DNA of 64,000 bases from JAPOXR01 sp965116115 (GTDB lineage: Bacteria; Pseudomonadota; Alphaproteobacteria; Rhodobacterales; Rhodobacteraceae). A program made the position numbers and the translations under genes. The stretch's first letter is position 1, and each line of letters starts with the position of its first letter. The notes beneath the pieces were generated by a model that was not told the DNA's origin, did not search any database, and saw only the letters and a list, made by a program, of their open reading frames with translations. Positions 44,213 through 52,722 of this stretch are shown here, piece after piece. The stretch lies in contig OZ220486.1 in the NCBI GenBank assembly GCA_965116115.1, positions 3,720,001 to 3,784,000 of the forward strand, in the 5' to 3' direction.

Positions 44213-44330
44213 CGACACCCGAATTGGTGCCGTTTGGTATGCGCAGACCACTGGCGACAATCCTCGCTATTTTCTCCGCATCCGCCTCGACGACCCGAGC
44301 CTGCCCGCGCCGCTCAGAGTTTGTTCCTAA
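44213..44330 (+). pseudogene. DUF736-like fragment, plasmid type
   Basis: Thirty-nine codons reading IGAVWYAQTTGDNPRYFLRI, then RLDDPSLPAPLR and a stop. This resembles the C-terminal half of DUF736 proteins (IGAAW, YLSVKLDDPSFPAPI pattern), which are common on alphaproteobacterial conjugative plasmids. The 5' half is missing at the IS630 edge. The match is short. Confidence 0.45.
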
Positions 44331-44596
44331 AGTCGATTTCATATACCAAATGTAGAATACACATCGTGATTTAAGCGGGCTTACATACTGCATACAGCAT
44401 TATGGATCTAACTCTCAGACTGTCCTTGTTCCCGTGCGACGATGGCCGCGAGGCGCGGTTGGTGTGGAACAGAGGGCGGAACCAATAGCATATGAGTGTC
44501 GTACTCGTGGTCGAGCTGTCCGGTTCCGTTTGCGGGACACCGTTTTCGGTGATACAAGGTCTCGGCATTTACACATTATTGCCGAGTATAAGAAAC

Positions 44597-45210
44597 ATGG
44601 CAGGAGTCACCCAGGGAACGCTGAAAGATCGCGCGCTCGCCATCGCCAAGAAGTGCGGTATCGCGCATGTGCGCGATTTCGATGCGGGGGCGTTCCGCAC
44701 GCCTATCTGAAACGACTGCAGGACCAGGAGCTTCTGGTGCGCACGGGGCACGGCCTCTACCAGCTTGCCGATGCGGAATGGTCCGAGTCCCGTAGCCTCG
44801 CCGAAGCTGCCCGGGCCGTGCCGCATGGTACAATCTGCCTGCTCTCCGCGCTCAGATTCCAGGAACTCACCACGCGACTGCCGCATCAGGTGTGGATGCT
44901 GATCGGTCACAAGAAGTGGGCGCCGAAAAACCCGACGGTGTCCCTGCACATCATCCGCGCCACCGGCGACGCCCTGACGGCCGGCGTCGAACGGCACATG
45001 ATCGAGCAGGTGGAAGTGCCCGTCACCAATCCGGCCAAGACGGTCGCCGACTGTTTCAAATACCGCAGCCAGATCGGTCTCGATGTCGCCATTGAGGCGC
45101 TGAGAGACTGTATCCGAACCCGCCGCGCCACGGTTGACGACCTCTGGCGGTTCGCGGCTATAGACCGCGTGCAGAACGTTATGCGCCCCTATATCGAGGC
45201 CACCCTATGA
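44597..45210 (+). pseudogene. AbiEi-family antitoxin, frameshifted
   Basis: From ATG 44597 the frame reads MAGVTQGTLKDRALAIAKKC, GIAHVRDFDAGA and then runs out. The neighbouring frame continues GVPHAYLKRLQDQELLVRTG, HGLYQLADAEWSE, HGTICLLSALRFQELTTRLP and ends VQNVMRPYIEATL. A single missing base in the GCGGGGGCG stretch near 44,690 accounts for this. The joined product (about 204 residues) is the winged-helix antitoxin and transcriptional repressor of type IV AbiE systems. The gene overlaps the toxin by 4 bases, as usual. Confidence 0.8.
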
Positions 45211-46131
45211 CCCCGAAAGCACCTCTCAAGAATGTCGTCTCCTCGGTTCGGGCACGGCTCACACAGCGCGCAAGCGCCGCCAAGGAAAACGTCCAGCTTG
45301 CGCTCACCCGTTTTGCCACCGAGCGGCTTCTCTACCGGTTGAGTCTGTCGCCCCACAGAGACCAATTCGTCCTGAAGGGCGCAATGCTGTTCAGCCTCTG
45401 GACGCCCACGCCCTATCGGGCAACCGGCGATCTCGATCTTCTGGAATATGGCGATTCAGCACCGGAACGGATCGCCGCCGTCTTTCGTAAAATCTGTCGG
45501 ATCGACGTTGAGGACGATGGCGTCGTCTTCAAGTCGGAAACCCTGCGGGCCGAGCCGGCCAGGGCCGAAGACGAGTATAGCGACGTCCGGATCCCAATGA
45601 CCGCCGAGATCGCCGGCGCGCGCCTGCCCATCCAGATCGACATCGGACTTGGCGATACCGTGACCCCGTCCGTGCAGGAAATCGACTATCCCTCGCTGTT
45701 CGACATGCCGGCGCCTCGCCTGCGCGCCTATCCGCCCGAAACGGTCGTGGCGGAGAAATTCCAGGCGCTGGTCGCGCTCGGCATGCTCAACAGCCGCATG
45801 CATGAAGGATTTCTTCGACCTCTGGGCGATCTCGGAGACGTTTTCCTTCGACGGACCGATCCTCGCGGACGCTATCGCGGCGACTTTCGACCGTCGCCGC
45901 ACGGCCATCCCGGTGGATACGCCCATCGCCCTAACGCCGGCCTTTGCCGAAGATGCCGCGAAGCAGGCGCAATGGCGGGGGTTCTTGCGCCGGACGGCCC
46001 TTTCCATGGCGCCAGGATCCTTCGCGGAGATGCAGGCAAAAGTGGTCGCGTTTGTTTTGCCACCCGTCCGAGATATCGTCGCTGGCAGACCGTTCGAGGG
46101 CAAATCGACCGCAGGCGGTCCTTGGAAGTAA
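45207..46131 (+). pseudogene. AbiEii-family nucleotidyltransferase toxin, frameshifted
   Basis: Reads FVLKGAMLFSLWTPTPYRATGDLDLL, the nucleotidyltransferase core with GD-x-D, then RLPIQIDIGLGDTV and PPETVVAEKFQALVALGMLNSRM. A 4-base duplication (ATGCATG near 45,799) then shifts the frame; the correct continuation KDFFDLWAISETFSFDGPIL runs to 46131. Joined, the protein is about 306 residues, normal for AbiEii. With both partners broken by one small indel each, the module looks recently inactivated, or the indels are assembly errors. Confidence 0.8.
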
Positions 46132-46136
46132 GGTAA

Positions 46137-46786
46137 AGGAGCATTCGTGCTGATGTTTCATCACTATGCTCGTGTCTGCTCCAGCATCCCAATGTCTTAC
46201 ATGAGCGCCTTCATTTCTGCTGGAGGCGAACGCATAAAGTTCTAAAGGCTTCCAGGAACCCAGCCAATTCTCTCCACCACGAAGAAAATGTGCTCCTTTT
46301 CCGACACGTCTCCGGCTGATTCAGCTGGTGCGCTCCGGTTTGACCGCACAGGTCAGAAAGGCAGCCGGCAGTCCCGGTCGTTTCTGCGGACAGGATCGGT
46401 TCCGGGTCAAGCTTTTGATCACTCAGGACGGAAAGGCGCACAGGCAGTTGATCCGCGGGTAACATGGGCATCTCGTCGCGCCTGGAACTGATTTGAGGAC
46501 CTGTTCCGGCGCTTCCGGAAGCCGCTGCCGTCTCCGGCGGCACTGCCAAGGGCTGCGCGGCAGAGTGACTGCCGGACACGGCACGGATCCGTCACATCGT
46601 AAAGCGTCAGGCCCGCGGCACGGATGATATCGGCGAGCCCGGCACATCCAAGCCGCATGCCTGTCTGTCCCGGCCGGTGCGCGGATATTTTGGACTGACA
46701 AGGAATTTCCGTGACCGGCCGGGACGGTTTGGAAAGATCCCGCCCCGGCCCGGCGGCCGGAGCGGGAACGGGACTGCCGTATCAGG
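46137..46786. other. Gap without recognised gene
   Basis: About 650 bases between the AbiE pair and the autotransporter stop. Several frames are open but show no family signature, and no terminal repeats were seen. The GC-rich stretch at 46,715-46,770 contains inverted arms (CCGGCC types) and may end autotransporter transcription, but there is no T-run. Confidence 0.4.
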
Positions 46787-49543
46787 TCAGAAGCGGAAGT
46801 CGAGCGTCAGCCCGCCGCCGAACTCGGAGTTGCCGCCGCCGGCGGTCGCGTAGTACGCTTCCCCGGACAGCATCGTCCCGCCGTCGTCCGAAAGGCTCAG
46901 TTCGCCGCCGAGGCCGAGCCGGCCCCAGGTCGCCTTCGGTTCCGAAGCGAGTTTCGTTCCCGACGCCGTCATGCCGCGGTCCGACGAGAATTCGTGCTCC
47001 ACATCCAGGGAGGCGTACACCGCCGCGTCCGCGGCGACCTCGCCGATCTCCGCCGTCACGCCGAGGCGGGCCTTGAGGCTTTTGCCCGAACCCGACACCT
47101 TGCCGCTGCCGGCGACACCCTCCAAGTCGCTGAACTCGTCGACCTTGACCGACGAAGAGACGAGACCGCCGCGCGGCGTCAGCGTCATTCCCTCCAGCTC
47201 CGTCCGCATGCCGGCCTCCACGCCGAGCGCGTGCCCCGAACCGGACACATCCGATCTGGACAGGTTCCCGCTGCCGGGCATGTCATCGGACGACATCAGC
47301 TCGATGCCGCTGAACTTCGAATACGAGAACCAGCCCCTGACATACACGGCGTCCGCGCTGCCGTAGGTCACCGACGCCCCGACGCCCGTGCCCGACGCCT
47401 TAACCGTGCCGCCGTGCTTCACCGTCGCCTTGCCCCGCCGGTGATGCGCGCTCACTCCGACCGTCAGATCCTCCCCGGCGGGAAAATCAAACCCGGAAGC
47501 GACGCCCCAGCGCGTGAAGTCCCAGGCCAGCGCCCGCCCGGCCGTGCCCTCGGAAGTCGTCGAACCCGACGCCTGCCGCTCGCCTTCGCCGCCGTCGAAC
47601 GCGGCCCAGGCGCTGTTGCCCCCGGACGCATCGCGGCGCAGGCGGGGCGCGGGCGCGTTCAGATCCACAAGCACCGACGGCAGAGCCTCGTAAACACGCG
47701 CCCGCGCGTGGTACTGCTTCTCTTCCGCACCGGTCGTCTTGAACTCATAGCCGACCTTCGAACCGCCCTCGTTCATGGTCTCTTTCAGAACCGACGTCCG
47801 CACGGCGCGGTAAACGCCCTTCGTCCCGCCGTCCGACTTCACCGCGACGCCCGCCGTCAGAGCCGTTTCCATGCCGGAAGCGTCGCGGATCCTGAAAGAC
47901 GTCTTCGCGGTATTGCGGATATCGCCGTCGACCGTGCCGACGAGCCCATGGCCGTCCTTCACCAGGACAATGACCATGTCGCCCTCGGCGTTCGCCTTGA
48001 CCGCGACGCCGGACACCGCGCTCACATGCGCCCGCGGGCCGATCACCACCGTGCCGCCCTTGACCATGTGCACCCCGGCGTATTTTTCGCCGCCGCCCGC
48101 GACCGTGCCGTGAACCTCGACCGTCTGCGCCCGCATCCCGTCCTTGAGCAAAGCCCCGTCAACATAGACGCCGTCCTGCCGGGACTTCACTTCCGCCCCT
48201 TCGTCAACCGTGACTTTGATCATCCCGTCCGCGGTCGTGAAACCGTTCATCGCGTAAATCCCGTGATCCCGGGCATCGATGACGCCGCCCTTCACATGAA
48301 CCGTTATCGGTATGCTCTTGGCATCATCGCCAAGAGTCTTGGCGTAAATGCCGAAGGAGCCCGAATCGATCATGCCCGACGACTCGATCACGACGGCCCG
48401 CTTCTTCTTGTCCTTGGCGTCCGGCAGGTTCTTTCCCTCGTATGTCACGCGGATTCCGGCTATGCTTCCCCGCCGCCCGTCAACTTCCACGAAAATCTTC
48501 CCGCCGGAGCCGTGCTTCACCGTCGCCGTCCCGACTCCCGCATGTCTGACTCCGATTCCCGCGCTGTCGTTGAATCCGCCCTTGATGTGGATCTCGCCGT
48601 TGTTCGTGATCATCACGTCGGAGTCGCCAAAAGCTTCGAAAACCTGGAGTCCGGCCCCGCCCAGTGGAGCAGTCCGCGTACCGAGTTTCACGCCTTGGGC
48701 TGCGTCTATCGTGATATCGCCGTCTGCACGTTGAATCACCTGAACTCCCCTGCCTCCTTTTGGGCTGCCTGCTTGGGACGCGTTGGCCAGTATCTCTCCT
48801 CCGGTGACATCTATGTCGATGGGAATCACCGAACCGGCCACCGCGTTTTTTGAGTCCGCCAAGATACCCGCAGTAGAATCCTTACTGCTTTCGGACAGAT
48901 CAATGTCGGCAGCCGAGATGATATGAATGCCTTCGGTCTCGCCGGCCTCACCGATGTGGGCCACAGTGATGCCGGAACCTACTCCAGTCCCCTTGCCGAC
49001 TATCTTTCCCGCTCGGTGCTCGACTTTCGCGAGGCCTTTGCCCGCGCGTTTCAAAAATATACCGAGATCCGTTCCGGAGCCTTTGACGTAGATTTCGCCG
49101 TTGTTGATGACCGTCACAGCCTTGTCTCCGGCTTCATTCGCGCCGCCGTTCGTGTTGCTGTCGTCAACCCAGATGCCGTTATCAGCAATCGGATCCGCGC
49201 TCGTGCCGATCTTCCCGTCCTTCTCCAAGGTCAGCGTCAAACCGGTCGACAGACCCAGTGAGTCGCAGTCGATAGCAGATTTGTATTGCTTGCCGTAGCT
49301 GAGATCGGGCAAGGTGCCCGTACCAAGCTCTGTGGGATCGGTGCCGCTTATGGCGGTGGAAAGCACCGACTTGCATTTCGTCTGCTGCGCAGCCGCCGGA
49401 AGCGGCATCGCAAATCCGGCGGCGATCAGCCCGGCGCAGCAGAGGAACCGGGCGAAACGCCCGCGCGCCCGCAGGCGGGAGTCAGCCGCGCACCGAGACT
49501 GTGTGCCCCCCCCCCCAAGGTGACCGGACGCCGCAGGCATCAT
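46787..49543 (-). CDS. Autotransporter (type V secretion), possibly phase-variable
   Basis: A protein of about 918 residues. A signal peptide (RFARFLCCAGLIAAGFAMPL, then PAAAQQ) follows an unusual 30-residue leader. The passenger (about 60-640) has many short beta-helix-like repeats of the GIYV/GVHVK type (NGIWVDDSNT, FGIYAKTLG, DGVYVDGALL, YAGVHMVKGG). The last about 270 residues are the autotransporter beta-barrel (SAWAAFDGGEGERQ, WDFTRWGVASGFDF, final LTLDFRF ending in Phe). The leader contains a G11 tract. The present frame uses the ATG at 49543 or 49540, which lacks a good ribosome site. A better-supported ATG at 49577 (GAAGGAAAAG upstream) is out of frame at G11 and would be in frame at G10 or G13. 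Confidence 0.85.
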   Translation of the reverse strand: MMPAASGHLGGGGTQSRCAADSRLRARGRFARFLCCAGLIAAGFAMPLPAAAQQTKCKSVLSTAISGTDPTELGTGTLPDLSYGKQYKSAIDCDSLGLSTGLTLTLEKDGKIGTSADPIADNGIWVDDSNTNGGANEAGDKAVTVINNGEIYVKGSGTDLGIFLKRAGKGLAKVEHRAGKIVGKGTGVGSGITVAHIGEAGETEGIHIISAADIDLSESSKDSTAGILADSKNAVAGSVIPIDIDVTGGEILANASQAGSPKGGRGVQVIQRADGDITIDAAQGVKLGTRTAPLGGAGLQVFEAFGDSDVMITNNGEIHIKGGFNDSAGIGVRHAGVGTATVKHGSGGKIFVEVDGRRGSIAGIRVTYEGKNLPDAKDKKKRAVVIESSGMIDSGSFGIYAKTLGDDAKSIPITVHVKGGVIDARDHGIYAMNGFTTADGMIKVTVDEGAEVKSRQDGVYVDGALLKDGMRAQTVEVHGTVAGGGEKYAGVHMVKGGTVVIGPRAHVSAVSGVAVKANAEGDMVIVLVKDGHGLVGTVDGDIRNTAKTSFRIRDASGMETALTAGVAVKSDGGTKGVYRAVRTSVLKETMNEGGSKVGYEFKTTGAEEKQYHARARVYEALPSVLVDLNAPAPRLRRDASGGNSAWAAFDGGEGERQASGSTTSEGTAGRALAWDFTRWGVASGFDFPAGEDLTVGVSAHHRRGKATVKHGGTVKASGTGVGASVTYGSADAVYVRGWFSYSKFSGIELMSSDDMPGSGNLSRSDVSGSGHALGVEAGMRTELEGMTLTPRGGLVSSSVKVDEFSDLEGVAGSGKVSGSGKSLKARLGVTAEIGEVAADAAVYASLDVEHEFSSDRGMTASGTKLASEPKATWGRLGLGGELSLSDDGGTMLSGEAYYATAGGGNSEFGGGLTLDFRF
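49506..49516. repeat. C11 homopolymer at the 5' end of the autotransporter gene
   Basis: Eleven C residues on the plus strand, read as four glycines in the autotransporter leader on the minus strand. Slippage by one or two bases would change which upstream start codon is joined to the secreted protein. Confidence 0.85.
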
Positions 49544-49577
49544 CTGACGCACGGCGAACTGTAACAGAATATCCCAT

Positions 49578-50186
49578 TTTCTTTTCCTTCATTCACATGT
49601 CTTCAGACATGCGGACTCCGACCGGCTGCCCGGACGAATATCGGCAGGTCTGTTCCACGCTCCGCGATATCAAAGTCCACGCAGTATGCAAACCTGAAGC
49701 CGCGGATCTGCAGCAGAAATCAATTCGGTGTTGCATTCAAGCCACACCGCCGGGCGCAACATCCACGCATTCATCCACCGCGGCAGGTCAGGCATATCAG
49801 CAAGGCAACCCCGTTCAGAAATTTGTTTTTCATTGACTTTTTCGTTCGGAACCGGGGGACTGCGCACCTTTCGCCGGTTCAGCACAGGCTGCCGGCAGCA
49901 AAACGCGGGCCGGGCGGCGGCCTGCGCGGGAACTTTGCTCGCCGGGACTTTCCGATGCGAAATATTCTTCGCTGAGCTTGAGCGCACCGGTCCCGGCAAA
50001 CCGCCCCGTTTTCCGCTTTTGACGTATCTGAATTTCGCCGGCGGCGTAATTTGCCCGTCTGGTTTTCAACAATTTTTGAGACTGCGCTGCCGATCAGCCG
50101 GCATGAACTCCCGCGACGGCGGAGTAATGCTTGGAGCCGGTTTCATCACAGCGTCCCGCGCCGTGCGGGAGGCAAAGGAGAATCGG
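49578..50186. other. Divergent intergenic region
   Basis: About 600 bases between the autotransporter and the DotM-like gene. The plus strand is open from 49728 in the DotM frame, but that part has the composition of a chance frame and no family match. Promoters for both directions should lie here; none could be defined. Confidence 0.4.
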
Positions 50187-51569
50187 TTGACTGAACAGAA
50201 CCACGCTGCGCAGCGCGATCAGGTATACGATCTCATCTTGGCGGCCCTTGTCATCAGCGCAGCATTGTCTGCCCTTGCAGACGAATTCAGAGCCGTGACG
50301 GCGGCTGCAGCTTTGATTCAACTCGCGCCCTTCGCTAGTCTGGCAGAGAAAATCAATTGGCTGACCGAAGTTCCGGTCGTCGGGCCGGGGCTTTTCGCGC
50401 CGGCGCTCCGTTGGCATGATTCCGTGCCGCTGTCTCCTCTGCCGGACATTGCGGCGCAGGACTGGCACAGACTCCAGAGCGCCGCAGGACGCGGCGCATT
50501 CGTGCTTTTCGGCCTGCCTTTGCTCGCTGCGCCATACCTGCTGCGCGACAGCCGGCCCGACCTGAAATTCCGCCGCAGGCACAGTTTCGAAAGCCTCGTC
50601 AGCGCACAGAGCCGCTCTTGGCCGCTGGCGGGAATAGTAAGAACTTTCGCCTCGCCCGACGGACAGGAAAATCCGGTCAAGGCGATTTCCGAAACCCAGC
50701 GGACGGAAACGGTTCCGCGGCCGTGCGGCGGGCATCTGCTGCGCCCGGAAGTCCCCGCAACCTTGCCGCTTGAGATGGAAATCGCGCTGCGCCCTGAAGT
50801 CTGGCTGTCCAGCCGGCGGCTTGCACGGTTCCGGCCGGAAGACGGCCTTCCGCCGGAACCTGAGCGGCCAGTGATAGAAATCAGCGAAAAACTGTCGGTT
50901 GAAGCGGTTTGCGAAGCGATGGAAATTCAGCTCGGACCGCCGTGGAAAGGATTTGACGGCCTAAGGCCTGCCCATCGCGCGCTGGCCGCGGCGTTCGCCC
51001 TCGGATGCGGCGGGAATGAAGCGAACTGCGGTCGGCTGCTCGCAACGGTTTCAGTTCTTGCGGAAAAGTCCGCCTTGCGCGGACAATCCCTTAATCGCGC
51101 GATTCCGCGCTGCGGCAAGGTCGCCCGTCAAATCGACCGTGCGCTTCACGGACCTCCCGGCGGGCGGCTGCGTCTGATTGCCGATAGGCATGCCTGGCTG
51201 CGTCCGGCGTTCGTGGGCATGCTGCTTGCCTCCCGGCTCAGCAACGGCGCGCTTGCAACCGCCTCGTTCGTCTGGCTGAAACGCGAAGACCGAACGCTTT
51301 GGTACGCTCTGAACGCCGCCGGCAACAATGTCGCTGCTGCCGAAGCCGCGGGAGTCATCGCCCATTTCCGGGCGGAAAAACAGTCCCGGCAGCCTTTGCA
51401 TGCGCCGGCTGTCAGTCTCGCCGCGAAAGCGCTGGTCAGCGATTACCTCGGGCTGAACCCTGAACAGGCGCGGATCAGGCGCCTGGTCCGCAACGCCCGT
51501 AAGCCGGTCGGGCAAATCCTGCGCGAATCTGCTGAGAGGCGGCGAACAGGAGAATCAGAGCGATGCTGA
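50187..51569 (+). CDS. DotM/IcmP/TrbA-like type IVB secretion protein
   Basis: A protein of about 460 residues from a TTG at 50187, chosen because AAAGGAG lies six bases upstream; the frame itself is open from 49728. Hydrophobic helices at about 12-33 and 110-130 are followed by a soluble part. LKFRRRHSFESLVSAQSRSW, MEIALRPEVWLSSRRLARF, MEIQLGPPWKGFDGLRPAHR and ALAAAFALGC follow the order seen in DotM/IcmP and the R64 plasmid protein TrbA. These proteins belong to the coupling complex that recruits DNA or effectors. It overlaps the next gene by 7 bases. No DotL/TrbC ATPase or core-complex genes are present. Confidence 0.65.
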   Translation: MTEQNHAAQRDQVYDLILAALVISAALSALADEFRAVTAAAALIQLAPFASLAEKINWLTEVPVVGPGLFAPALRWHDSVPLSPLPDIAAQDWHRLQSAAGRGAFVLFGLPLLAAPYLLRDSRPDLKFRRRHSFESLVSAQSRSWPLAGIVRTFASPDGQENPVKAISETQRTETVPRPCGGHLLRPEVPATLPLEMEIALRPEVWLSSRRLARFRPEDGLPPEPERPVIEISEKLSVEAVCEAMEIQLGPPWKGFDGLRPAHRALAAAFALGCGGNEANCGRLLATVSVLAEKSALRGQSLNRAIPRCGKVARQIDRALHGPPGGRLRLIADRHAWLRPAFVGMLLASRLSNGALATASFVWLKREDRTLWYALNAAGNNVAAAEAAGVIAHFRAEKQSRQPLHAPAVSLAAKALVSDYLGLNPEQARIRRLVRNARKPVGQILRESAERRRTGESERC

Positions 51570-52051
51570 TGCTGCTGCCCGCCTTGCTGGCGTCGGGTAT
51601 TCTTTTCTCGGCTTCCGAAATTCACCGCCGCCATGACAATATCGCGCGGCGGACGTCTGCCGATGTGGTCAGCATGGCGCTGCATCACAAATATGCCCTT
51701 GAGAGCGCCGAAGAAAGTGGATTTCCCGTCGGCGGAATCAGTGCTGTCAGCAAGGCCCCGTTTCAGAACACCCGATCGTGGAAGAGCCAGATCGTCTCCG
51801 ACGGCGCGCGCAAATTGCTGATGACCTGGGCGCTGGAATTCGATCGGGACGGCGCTGTCTCGTGGCCGCTTGAGTCGGGCGCCGATCTCGCTGTCAGACT
51901 GAATCATCCTTCCTCCCGTCCAAGAACTGTTATCGCCGGATTCTACAGATCGACGGAATCCGGCGGACATTGGATCGGAAATGTCAGAATTCCGGCTCCT
52001 GAAGACGGAATAACGGACGGCGCTCCCGTTATTGCCGCATGGGTTCAATGA
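51563..52051 (+). CDS. Small membrane-anchored protein, perhaps PilM-like
   Basis: A 162-residue protein with an N-terminal hydrophobic segment (MLMLLPALLASGILFSASEI) and a soluble remainder. The operon order (after the DotM-like gene, before a prepilin peptidase) and size recall PilM of IncI1 thin pili. I can see no diagnostic motif. It overlaps both neighbours, the downstream one through ATGA, so it is an integral part of the pilus operon. Confidence 0.5.
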   Translation: MLMLLPALLASGILFSASEIHRRHDNIARRTSADVVSMALHHKYALESAEESGFPVGGISAVSKAPFQNTRSWKSQIVSDGARKLLMTWALEFDRDGAVSWPLESGADLAVRLNHPSSRPRTVIAGFYRSTESGGHWIGNVRIPAPEDGITDGAPVIAAWVQ

Positions 52052-52722
52052 CGGTTTGGCTGATTGCGGCGGCGGCGGGCGCGGCGTCTCTTTGGCTCGG
52101 GCGTCTTGGACTGAAGCGGCTTCAACGCGGCGCCGATCTGCCGGTCGCCGCATCGTGGACAGCCGCCGCCGCGTGCGCGGCCATCGGCATGTGCCTCTCA
52201 TGGCCGGAGCATCACGCAGGAAACAGCGCCTTCGTGCTGACATCGGCATCCGCTTTTCTGTGCGCATTGCTCGCGACGGCCGCGCTCGCCGACTGGAAAA
52301 CGTCTTGGGCTCCGACAGAACTGATGCTGCCCATCTGCCTTCTGGCCGGCGCTTGCGCCGCCGCGACTGCCGGCCCGTATGAATCGTCTCTCGGATTCTC
52401 CGCGGCTGCGGGAGGAACACTGTTCGCTGCCGCATGGGGACTGTGGACCATTCAAATCGCGGCCGGTTGGCCGATTCTGCCGCCGGCCGATGCCGTTTCG
52501 CTGGCGCTGCCATGGATTTCACTGACCGAAACCGCGTCCATGGCCGCGTTTTATCTGGCGCTTTCGACGACATTAATGCTGATCCGGTTGTCAGAACGGC
52601 GGCGGAATGTCCGCAGCCTCTTTCCAGACGGCGAAGTCCCGTTGCTGGCTCTCGCATTTCCCGCGCTGTTAGCGTGCATGTGGGCAGAGGCGATGCTGAT
52701 TCAGCCCGCCGCCGGACAATGA
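52048..52722 (+). CDS. Type IV prepilin peptidase-like protein (A24 family, PilU-like)
   Basis: A 224-residue polytopic protein with about seven hydrophobic helices. The two aspartates of A24 peptidases are present: ADWKTSWAPTELMLP (D82) and LPPADAVSLALPW (D148), the latter a variant of GxGDxKL. The N-terminal methylase-type cysteine domain of PilD is absent, as in PilU/TadV short forms. Its likely substrate is the pilin-like protein encoded next. The start at 52048 (ATGA overlap) was preferred to 52039. Confidence 0.7.
   Translation: MTVWLIAAAAGAASLWLGRLGLKRLQRGADLPVAASWTAAAACAAIGMCLSWPEHHAGNSAFVLTSASAFLCALLATAALADWKTSWAPTELMLPICLLAGACAAATAGPYESSLGFSAAAGGTLFAAAWGLWTIQIAAGWPILPPADAVSLALPWISLTETASMAAFYLALSTTLMLIRLSERRRNVRSLFPDGEVPLLALAFPALLACMWAEAMLIQPAAGQ

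Noticed and set aside
46205..46710. Overlapping open frames between AbiE and the autotransporter
   Set aside because: All are Arg/Pro/Ser-rich frames with no family signature or start signal, as expected by chance in GC-rich DNA.
46994..48853. 619-codon plus-strand frame opposite the autotransporter
   Set aside because: Antisense to a gene with a clear beta-barrel and signal peptide; Arg/His/Pro-rich and without domains.
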